A stretch of DNA of 64,000 bases from Saprospiraceae bacterium. Lineage in GTDB: Bacteria > Bacteroidota > Bacteroidia > Chitinophagales > Saprospiraceae. This document shows positions 57,748 through 64,000 of this stretch, piece after piece. Where the stretch lies: NCBI GenBank assembly GCA_016719855.1, contig JADJYH010000087.1, positions 39,086 through 103,085 on the forward strand. Direction: 5' to 3'. Positions within the stretch are counted from its first letter, which is position 1, and every line of letters begins with the position of its first letter. Under the pieces are notes generated by a model. That model did no database searches. It was not told the DNA's origin and saw nothing but the letters and a program-made list of their open reading frames with translations. The translations under genes were made by a program, and so were the position numbers.

Positions 57748-59259
57748 ATGAAACGACAAACCGTGTTTCTCATTATCGCCATTTTGTTGGCACTGACCCT
57801 TCCCTATTGCACCGAAACCACGCCCACTGCCGAAGGCGAGGCCCTCGCCCGCAGTCACTGCGCCAGTTGCCATGCTTATCCTGCGCCAACCGTTTTGGAC
57901 AAAGTTTCTTGGGACAAATACGTGCTGCCGCGCATGGGGGTGCTGCTCGGTGTTTTGCCGCTGGACAGTGCGGGCGGCAATTTCATCGAACCCGCGGCGC
58001 TGGCACTCGACAACCCCTTGATAATCAGAAAGGAAGCGGCCATCTCCGCAGCAGAATGGGCGGCCATCCGAGCGTTTTACCTAAATAATGCCCCTGCCGA
58101 AATGCCTGCTGCCGAGCCGCTTTTGGTGGAGCAATCGCTGCCGCAATTCGAGCTGCATTTCCCCGATTATTTCCTAAGTCCGCCTGGTACTTTGATGGCC
58201 AAATTCACCGAGGGCGGGCTGCTCCTGAGCGACGTACACAAGGGGCAATTGCTGGCATTCGACAAAACGCTGGCGTTGCAGCAAACGGCGAGTTTGCCCG
58301 GCGGTGTGGTATCGCTCACGGGCATTGCCGAAGGCGAAGTGGCAACCTGCATCGGCTCATTTTCGCCGACCGACAAGGCTACGGGCAGCGTGGTTTTTTT
58401 GCCAAAAAAACAAGGCGCACCACCCGTCACGCTGGTGGACAGCCTGCGCCGACCTGTCCACACTAGCCTGGCCGACCTCGATGCCGACGGGCGCTTCGAC
58501 CTCGTGACCTGCGAGTTCGGGAAATGGGTGGGCAGCCTCAGTTGGTGGAAAAACGATGGGCGGGGCGGCTTCGAGCGGCGTTTGCTGCGCAATATGCCCG
58601 GTGCCATCCGCACGGCGGTGAGTGACCTGAACGGCGACGGTCTGCCCGACATCGTGGCCTTGTTCGGGCAGGGCGACGAGGGCATTTTTGTATTCTATAA
58701 TAAAGGTGGCGGCAAATTCGAGGAAGTGCGGGCGCTGCGGTTCCCGCCCAGCTACGGTTCCAGCTACTTCGACCTGTTTGACTTCAATGGCGATGGGCAC
58801 CCGGACATCGTTTATACCTGCGGCGACAATGCCGACTTTCCGCCTGTGAGCAAACCGTACCACGGCATCCGCATCTTTCAGAACGACGGCCAGGGCAATT
58901 TCACGGAGGCGCTTTTCCTGCCGCTGCCGGGTGCTTATGCCGCCATTCCCGCCGACTTCGACCTTGATGGCGACTTGGACATCGCTGCCATCTCGTTCTT
59001 CCCCAATTTTGAAAAAACGCCGGAGGCGGGTTTCGCTTTTTTTAAAAATCAAGGTGACATGAAGTTCAGGGCGCTCACGTTTCCACAATCGCACAAGGGT
59101 CGCTGGCTGGTGATGGACGCAGGGGATTTGGACGCCGATGGCGACCTCGACCTCGTGCTGGGCAGCATGGCATTTGAGACGGTTCCCGATGGCGGCGAGG
59201 TGAAAAAGTGGGTGAAGGATGGCATCCCATTCGTGGTGCTGGAGAACAAGGCGAGGTGA
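57748..59259 (+). CDS. Cytochrome c / FG-GAP lipoprotein fusion
   Basis: 503 aa. Lipoprotein signal ending LALTLPYC (Cys21), directly followed by a single haem c site RSHCASCHAYPAP (Cys38, Cys41, His42) with a short cytochrome-like helix region to about residue 115. The rest is an FG-GAP propeller: SLADLDADGRFDLVTCEFGK, AVSDLNGDGLPDIVALFG, LFDFNGDGHPDIVYTCGDN, PADFDLDGDLDIAAISFF and DAGDLDADGDLDLVLGSM. A candidate distal Met ligand is in YVLPRMGVLLG. Likely outer-membrane anchored and able to carry one electron. Divergent from the giant gene and followed by phoX. Confidence 0.87.
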   Translation: MKRQTVFLIIAILLALTLPYCTETTPTAEGEALARSHCASCHAYPAPTVLDKVSWDKYVLPRMGVLLGVLPLDSAGGNFIEPAALALDNPLIIRKEAAISAAEWAAIRAFYLNNAPAEMPAAEPLLVEQSLPQFELHFPDYFLSPPGTLMAKFTEGGLLLSDVHKGQLLAFDKTLALQQTASLPGGVVSLTGIAEGEVATCIGSFSPTDKATGSVVFLPKKQGAPPVTLVDSLRRPVHTSLADLDADGRFDLVTCEFGKWVGSLSWWKNDGRGGFERRLLRNMPGAIRTAVSDLNGDGLPDIVALFGQGDEGIFVFYNKGGGKFEEVRALRFPPSYGSSYFDLFDFNGDGHPDIVYTCGDNADFPPVSKPYHGIRIFQNDGQGNFTEALFLPLPGAYAAIPADFDLDGDLDIAAISFFPNFEKTPEAGFAFFKNQGDMKFRALTFPQSHKGRWLVMDAGDLDADGDLDLVLGSMAFETVPDGGEVKKWVKDGIPFVVLENKAR

Positions 59260-59415
59260 AAAATTCAACCAAAAACAATCCTAAATTTACCCACAAATCA
59301 TAGTTAACAGTCGCATAACTTTATGATAATCAATTCTTTAACAGGTAAAGATTATTGAACTATTTGTTAAAAAACGCTTAACCCACCCGGTACTTTCCTT
59401 AGCACCTGCCGAGCG

Positions 59416-59423
59416 TAGGTTTG
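59416..59423 (+). promoter_or_regulatory. Bacteroidota -7 element upstream of phoX
   Basis: TAGGTTTG matches TAnnTTTG, 37 nt before the ATG at 59461. The region 59260-59415 has no gene. Confidence 0.5.
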
Positions 59424-59460
59424 CGGATAATTTTTTTCATTAAAATTCAATTGTTGACCT

Positions 59461-61308
59461 ATGACAAAGAGACTTTACCTCCTCTTTGCCCTGGCATTTT
59501 CATGTCTAGCGGCAAATGCACAAACCCTCTTCGATGAGGAAATCCAAATCCCGGCGGGCTTTGCACCCACCGAAATCGTAATGCCTCCATCCCCACTCAC
59601 GACGCAGGTGCTGTTCATCGGCGGTGTGGACATGGTGCAGGCCACCCCTACGTACGGCAACCCTGGCGGGGAAACCGTGGCAAAAGAGTGGCACGACTTC
59701 ATCGGCATCACCCCCGACAACACCGGCCAGAGCATGGGCTGGGTGACGGTGAACCACGAGATGATTTACGCCTCCGACAAGCTCGGCGACGGTGGTGGCA
59801 TGACCTCCTTCAAGATTAAAAGGAAGGCCGACGGTTCTTTGGAAGTACTCGACCAGACGCTGAACGATGGTCGCACGGGCAAGTTCTTCAACGTGGATTT
59901 CGTGAATACGGTCGGCGAAACGGGCATGAACTGTGGCGGCATTGTGTCCATGGTGGATGGCCGCATCTGGACGGCGGAAGAGTGGTTCCAAACCAGCAAT
60001 GCTGCCATTTACGCTGGCGGCGGTGGCGTTCGGGACACCTCCAACTTCGTGGTAAGTTCTGACATTCCAGGCTGGAACGGTGTGAGCCTCAAGCGCTACC
60101 AGAACCTGAACTGGATGACCGAAATTGACCCACGGCAGGCCAAGGCCATCCGCAAGCAGTACAACTGGGGCCGCCAAGGCTTCGAGGGCGGTGTCATCGC
60201 CCCGGACAACCGCATCGTTTACCTCGGCCCAGATGCCACGCCGGGCTTCTTCGGCATGTTCGTGGCGAACACGCCGGGCGATTTCACAAAAGGAACCTTG
60301 TTTGCCTACAAGCACGACAAACCGGGATGGCCTTGGGTGCCCATCTGGGAAGACGGTGCCATGCTCAACCATGAGAATGTAGCAGCGTCCAAGGGTGCTA
60401 CCATGTTCAACCGCATCGAGTGGGTGGCCATGAACCCAGACGACAATTTCATCTACTTCACCGAAACGGGCCTCGACAACCCCGGCAGCGCCTTCGCTGC
60501 TGGTGCAGCAAAAGGTGGCGTTCACCACCCCGCCATCATGGCACGGGCGCAGGCGCAAGGCTTGGCTTCGCCAAACGTGTCAGCCTACTGGGATTACTAC
60601 GGTCGGGTTTGGGAATACAACCCTACCAACGGCCAGACTCGCATTTACCTCGAAGCAGGCCCATATTTTGCCAACAGCCCAGCCGAAGCCAACTACCCAG
60701 AGAAGCACCTCACCAACCCAGATGGTTTGAATGTAATGACTATTGACGGAAAGAAATTTCTGGTCATCCAAGAGGACTTGAACGGCACTTCAAAGGGGCG
60801 TGTACCGGCTGGTGTGACCAACCCACTTTGCGAAGTTTACCTACTTGACCTGAGCATCCAGAACCCAACCGTGGACGACCTCATCAGGTTGACTGCTATC
60901 CCTGCGGGGGCAGAGGTAACAGGTGCCATTCCGACACCTGATGGCAAGTCGCTGCTCCTCAATGTGCAGCACCCACGCACCGACAATCCGTTCCCGTACA
61001 ACCACTCGCTGACCTTTGCCATCCACGGTTTCGACCAGGTGAGCTACGCCAACCTGCAAAACCGCAGTTCGTTCAATGCCGAGGCTACGCCAGCCGTTGA
61101 CGAATCGGGCGCATTCTCCGTCTATCCGAACCCGACGACCCGCACCGTCTTCCTCAACAAGCTGACGGACGTGGCCATTTACGACGCCTCCGGCAAACGG
61201 GTGCTCGTGAAGCGCAACACGATGGAAGTGGAAGTCAGCCAATTGAACCCAGGCGTTTATTTCGTGCAAAACGCTGAGGGCGAGACGATTAAGTTGAAGA
61301 TACAGTAA
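59461..61308 (+). CDS. PhoX-type (DUF839) phosphatase with T9SS domain
   Basis: 615 aa. Signal peptide MTKRLYLLFALAFSCLAANA. The body resembles the PhoX/DUF839 beta-propeller: MGWVTVNHEMIYASD, GGIVSMVDGRIWTAEEWFQT, WGRQGFEGGVIAPDNRIVYL, MLNHENVAASKGATMFNRIE and FIYFTETGLDNPG. Conserved Glu residues here would bind Ca and Fe. It ends with GAFSVYPNPTTRTVFLNKL and NPGVYFVQNAEGETIKLKIQ, a T9SS type A sorting domain. PhoX enzymes release phosphate from organic esters, usually under phosphate starvation; no pho box was recognised here. Two hairpins follow the gene. Confidence 0.85.
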   Translation: MTKRLYLLFALAFSCLAANAQTLFDEEIQIPAGFAPTEIVMPPSPLTTQVLFIGGVDMVQATPTYGNPGGETVAKEWHDFIGITPDNTGQSMGWVTVNHEMIYASDKLGDGGGMTSFKIKRKADGSLEVLDQTLNDGRTGKFFNVDFVNTVGETGMNCGGIVSMVDGRIWTAEEWFQTSNAAIYAGGGGVRDTSNFVVSSDIPGWNGVSLKRYQNLNWMTEIDPRQAKAIRKQYNWGRQGFEGGVIAPDNRIVYLGPDATPGFFGMFVANTPGDFTKGTLFAYKHDKPGWPWVPIWEDGAMLNHENVAASKGATMFNRIEWVAMNPDDNFIYFTETGLDNPGSAFAAGAAKGGVHHPAIMARAQAQGLASPNVSAYWDYYGRVWEYNPTNGQTRIYLEAGPYFANSPAEANYPEKHLTNPDGLNVMTIDGKKFLVIQEDLNGTSKGRVPAGVTNPLCEVYLLDLSIQNPTVDDLIRLTAIPAGAEVTGAIPTPDGKSLLLNVQHPRTDNPFPYNHSLTFAIHGFDQVSYANLQNRSSFNAEATPAVDESGAFSVYPNPTTRTVFLNKLTDVAIYDASGKRVLVKRNTMEVEVSQLNPGVYFVQNAEGETIKLKIQ

Positions 61309-61317
61309 GCTAAGCCC

Positions 61318-61470
61318 TGAGGTGACATCTTTTTGCCTGCTACACCTTTTGGTTTTAGCAAGGTTTCAAAAGGCAAAAAGGTGTCATCTCAGCAAGACCG
61401 GATGACACCTTTTCGCCCTGAAAACCCTGCTGGATGGGTGAGTTGGAACGGGCGAAAAGATGTCACCTCA
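61318..61470. repeat. Double palindrome of GGTGACATCTTTTTGCC type
   Basis: Two adjacent hairpins: TGAGGTGACATCTTTTTGCC / GGCAAAAAGGTGTCATCTCA and GGATGACACCTTTTCGCCC / GGGCGAAAAGATGTCACCTC. The four arms are versions of one sequence in alternating orientation. No coding function; may also end phoX transcription. Confidence 0.85.
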
Positions 61471-61520
61471 AATCACAGGACGCCTGCGTGGTGTCCGGCA
61501 TTTTTAAATTTTCAAGCCTT

Positions 61521-63470
61521 ATGAACAAAAAGATACTTGCCTGTTTCCCCATCTTTTTTACCATCCTGATTTTCGGCAGTTTTTCGAGCGACAAAGCAAA
61601 AATAGCACTGGAAAAAGTTAGTCAACAATTTGGCACGGGCCTCGACGAAACCGGGCTTGCCATCAGCGATTTGGTGGCTGCTGCGCAAAATTTGAGCGGC
61701 AGCGAAAAGTCCGTGGAGGTGCTGCAGGCAGCCGTGACGGAGGCCCGTTTGAGCTACAAAAAAATCGAATTTTTAGTGGCCTATTTCGATGGTGCCGACG
61801 TGAAAAAAAATATCAACGGTGCGCCACTGCCGAGCATAGAACCGAATGTGCCCATCGTGAAGGTCATCGAGCCGAGCGGCTTGCAGGTGCTGGACGAACT
61901 GGCATTTGCCGACGATGTTTTCTCCCAAAAAAATGAAATCGTGGCGCTGGCGCAAAAGCTGGAAAAGGACTGGCGGGAAGTCCAGTTTTTCCAATCGAAA
62001 ATAGACATCACGCACCGCCACGTCTTCGAGGCCATCCGGCAGCAACTGGTGCGCACGTTCACGCTCGGCGTCACGGGCTTCGACACGCCCGGCTCCGCCA
62101 ATGCCATCCCAGAGGCCAAGGTTGCCTTCGAAGGTATGTACGATGCCTTCAAAAATTATATGCCGATGCTGGAAGAAAAAGACCGTGGCCTCGCCATCGT
62201 CATGGACGCACGCATGGAAAACACGCTGGAATATTTGACCAAAAACGACGATTTCGACAGCTTCGACCGGCTGGAGTTTTTAATGAAGCATATCGAGCCG
62301 CAGTACCAGCTTTTTTATGAAATACATAAGTCGCTGGGCATTGAGTTCGCTGAAGAAACAGACAAGCGCCTCGGGCCGTGAACTACCACGCTGCCAGCAT
62401 ATTCGACCCCGTTTTTTTGAATGCAGGGTATTATGCCAACCTCGACATAAAGCACCCGCTGTTTGAAAAGCGGAAGGAACTGGGCAGGACGCTGTTTTTC
62501 GACCCGATTTTGTCCAAAAAAACCTAGAGCGCTCCTGCGCCTCGTGCCACCGCCGGAAAAGGCGTTCACCGATGGCCTGCCAAAGAGCCTTGCGGCGGAC
62601 GGGCAGCATTCGTTGCTCCGCAATTCGCCCTCACTCGTCAACGCCGTGTACGCCGACCAGTATTTCTGGGACCTGCGGGAGCCGAGGCTCGACCGCCAGA
62701 TGCTGCACGTGGTGTTGAGCGAGGACGAATTCAACACCGACTACCCCGAAATCCTCGAAAAACTCGGCCAGAGCGCCGAGTACCAGCGCTTGTTCGCCGA
62801 GGCGTACCCGGAGCAGCCACAGTACCAGCTTTCGACCTACTCCATCTCCGATGCGTTGAGCGCCTACGTGGCCAGCCTCACGGACTTTGACAGCCCATTC
62901 GACCAATACGTGCAGGGCAAGACGGGCGTCCTTGACCCGGCAGCGCACCGTGGCTTCAACCTCTTCATGGGCAAGGCGGCTTGTGGCACCTGCCACTTCG
63001 CCCCGGTGTTCAACGGCACCGTGCCACCGACCTACCTCGAATCGGAATCGGAGGTGCTGGGCATCACCGCCACGGCGGACACGCTGCATCCCAGCCTCGA
63101 CGCTGACCTCGGTAGGTTCGCCAACGGGATGCCCGACGTGAAGGCGGATTTTCTCAAAACTTCCTTCAAAACCGTGACCGTGCGCAATGCCGAACTGACG
63201 GCCCCGTACATGCACAACGGCGCTTTCAAGACCCTCGAAGAAGTGGTGGATTTCTACAACCGGGGCGGCGGAAAAGGGCTGAAGCTCGACGTACCGTACC
63301 AAACGCTGCCCTTCGATGAACTCAAGTTGACGAAGGCGGAACAGGCCGACCTCGTGGCATTCATGAAAAGCTTGACAGGAGATATGTCGAAATTTGAAGC
63401 ACCAACGGGTTTGCCTGTTTTTGAGGGCAAATCAGCTTGGAATGAAAGAAAGATTGGGGGGGATTATTGA
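61521..63470 (+). CDS. Imelysin-like domain fused to diheme cytochrome c peroxidase, three frameshifts
   Basis: About 650 aa. Start MNKKILACFPIFFTILIFGS (signal peptide). Residues 20-290: helical imelysin-like domain (RLSYKKIEFLVAYFDGADV, INGAPLPSIEPN, VIEPSGLQVLDELAF). Then the MauG/CcpA-type peroxidase: HPLFEKRKELGRTLFFDP, first haem SCASCHRPEKAFTDGL, FWDLREPRLDRQ, second haem KAACGTCHFAPVFNG, and VTVRNAELTAPYMHNGAFKT. Frame breaks: one G missing near 62374, two extra A at 62516-62522, one C missing near 62553; net zero. These errors hide the joint and first haem site. Periplasmic. This fusion is common in Bacteroidota; oxidant or substrate is unknown. Confidence 0.88.
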
Positions 63471-63483
63471 TTTTATTGAAAAT

Positions 63484-63532
63484 AAAAAGCGCCACAACCA
63501 ATTGGTATTCAACTGGTTGTGGCGCTTTTTTT
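63484..63532. terminator. Bidirectional rho-independent terminator
   Basis: Stem AAAAAGCGCCACAACCA / TGGTTGTGGCGCTTTTTTT between the converging peroxidase and FAD-oxidoreductase genes. Confidence 0.9.
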
Positions 63533-63546
63533 AGTAGAAATCAGCC

Positions 63547-64000
63547 TTATTTTTCTGCCACAATCTCCTCGGCCATTCCAAACGACAGCGTCATGCCCGC
63601 CCCGCCGAGGCCGTTCAGGATGGTGACGCCCGCTTCCGGCTCGACCACCAGCCAGCTTTTTCCATTTGGCAGTTTTGGGTAAATGCCGTGCCAGGTCTCC
63701 GCAATTTGCGGTTTTGGCAGTCTGCAAAACGTTTCCAAGTATTTGATAACCAATTCGTTGAGTTCCGAGCGGTCGAAAGGGTCGTGGTGCAGGCCGTACT
63801 CGTGGGTGTCGCCGAGGGTCACTTCGCCGATTTGGTTTTGAGAAACGAGCACGTGGATGCCCCACTTCAGGTACTCCGGCATTTCCGCCTCGAAACGGCG
63901 GCGGAGGGCGGGCAGCGACGGTAGTTTTTCAAACGCCTTGTAATGCGTGAGCGTGAGGCCAGCGCAGAGCGAAGCACCAAGGCGGGCGGGCTGTGCCGGG
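63547..64000 (-). CDS. FAD-dependent oxidoreductase (DAO family), 5' end outside window
   Basis: C-terminal 151 aa of a D-amino-acid-oxidase-fold flavoenzyme. Visible are ARLGASLCAGLTLTHYKAFE at the window edge, LKWGIHVLVSQNQIGEVTLG, DTHEYG, ETWHGIYPKLPNGKSW and the FAD-binding end LNGLGGAGMTLSFGMAEEIV. The C-terminal layout recalls the TIGR03364 type of oxidoreductase, which is found near phosphonate genes, but this is a weak assignment from a fragment. The frame continues off the window edge. Converges with the peroxidase across a terminator. Confidence 0.75.
   Translation of the reverse strand, partial: PAQPARLGASLCAGLTLTHYKAFEKLPSLPALRRRFEAEMPEYLKWGIHVLVSQNQIGEVTLGDTHEYGLHHDPFDRSELNELVIKYLETFCRLPKPQIAETWHGIYPKLPNGKSWLVVEPEAGVTILNGLGGAGMTLSFGMAEEIVAEK

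Overview
The window looks like a member of the Bacteroidota, most likely class Saprospiria (Saprospiraceae or Lewinella-like). Evidence: a SusC/SusD pair, type IX secretion (T9SS) C-terminal sorting domains, FG-GAP/VCBS lipoproteins, several TAnnTTTG promoter elements, almost no Shine-Dalgarno sequences, and the short Bacteroidota-type LeuA. Coding DNA is GC-richer than the short AT-rich islands at 3.7-4.5 kb, 25.2-27.0 kb and 43.4-43.8 kb.

Layout. (1) 0-24 kb, amino-acid biosynthesis: metZ-metX on +. On -, the nitrogen and branched-chain amino acid (BCAA) genes run leuA, leuC, leuD, leuB, ilvD, ilvB, ilvN, ilvC, gltB, gltD. Nearly every junction of this - strand series carries an insert: a HEPN/MNT pair (leuA-leuC), VapBC plus ParDE (leuB-ilvD), a small acidic protein (ilvB-ilvN), palindromic repeats, and an AT-rich island (gltB-gltD). 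An Ile/Val-rich leader peptide and terminator suggest attenuation of ilvD, now separated from it by ParDE. (2) 23.7-26.9 kb, a plasmid maintenance module: Rep_3-type initiator, iteron origin, ribbon-helix-helix partition protein, type Ib-like ParA and an AT-rich repeat centromere. (3) 27-38 kb, hexuronate catabolism: uxaC, kdgK, eda, exuT, uxaA, uxuA, then a KilA-N gene, a lipoprotein and an SLC5 symporter. (4) 38-49 kb, SusD/SusC, a large FG-GAP/UnbV lipoprotein and a second TonB receptor. (5) 49-64 kb, exported proteins: YncE/phosphoesterase, a giant choice-of-anchor/phytase-esterase T9SS protein, a cytochrome c/FG-GAP lipoprotein, PhoX, an imelysin-like/diheme peroxidase and the end of an FAD oxidoreductase.

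The most interesting signals are non-coding. Tandem TTATCAACC-type units sit 7-11 nt upstream of four start codons, always in mRNA sense, with a fifth copy read in frame inside gltD. Palindromic elements recur, one splitting gltB, and others appear translated inside the YncE/phosphoesterase. A 19-nt TACTTA-type motif is shared by the plasmid module and gltB.

Quality caution: at least ten genes carry one or more single-base frameshifts, mostly in homopolymers, and uxaA is interrupted by an about 200-nt poly-G block. These look like consensus errors of a draft assembly, so I give corrected gene spans and do not treat most of them as biological pseudogenes.
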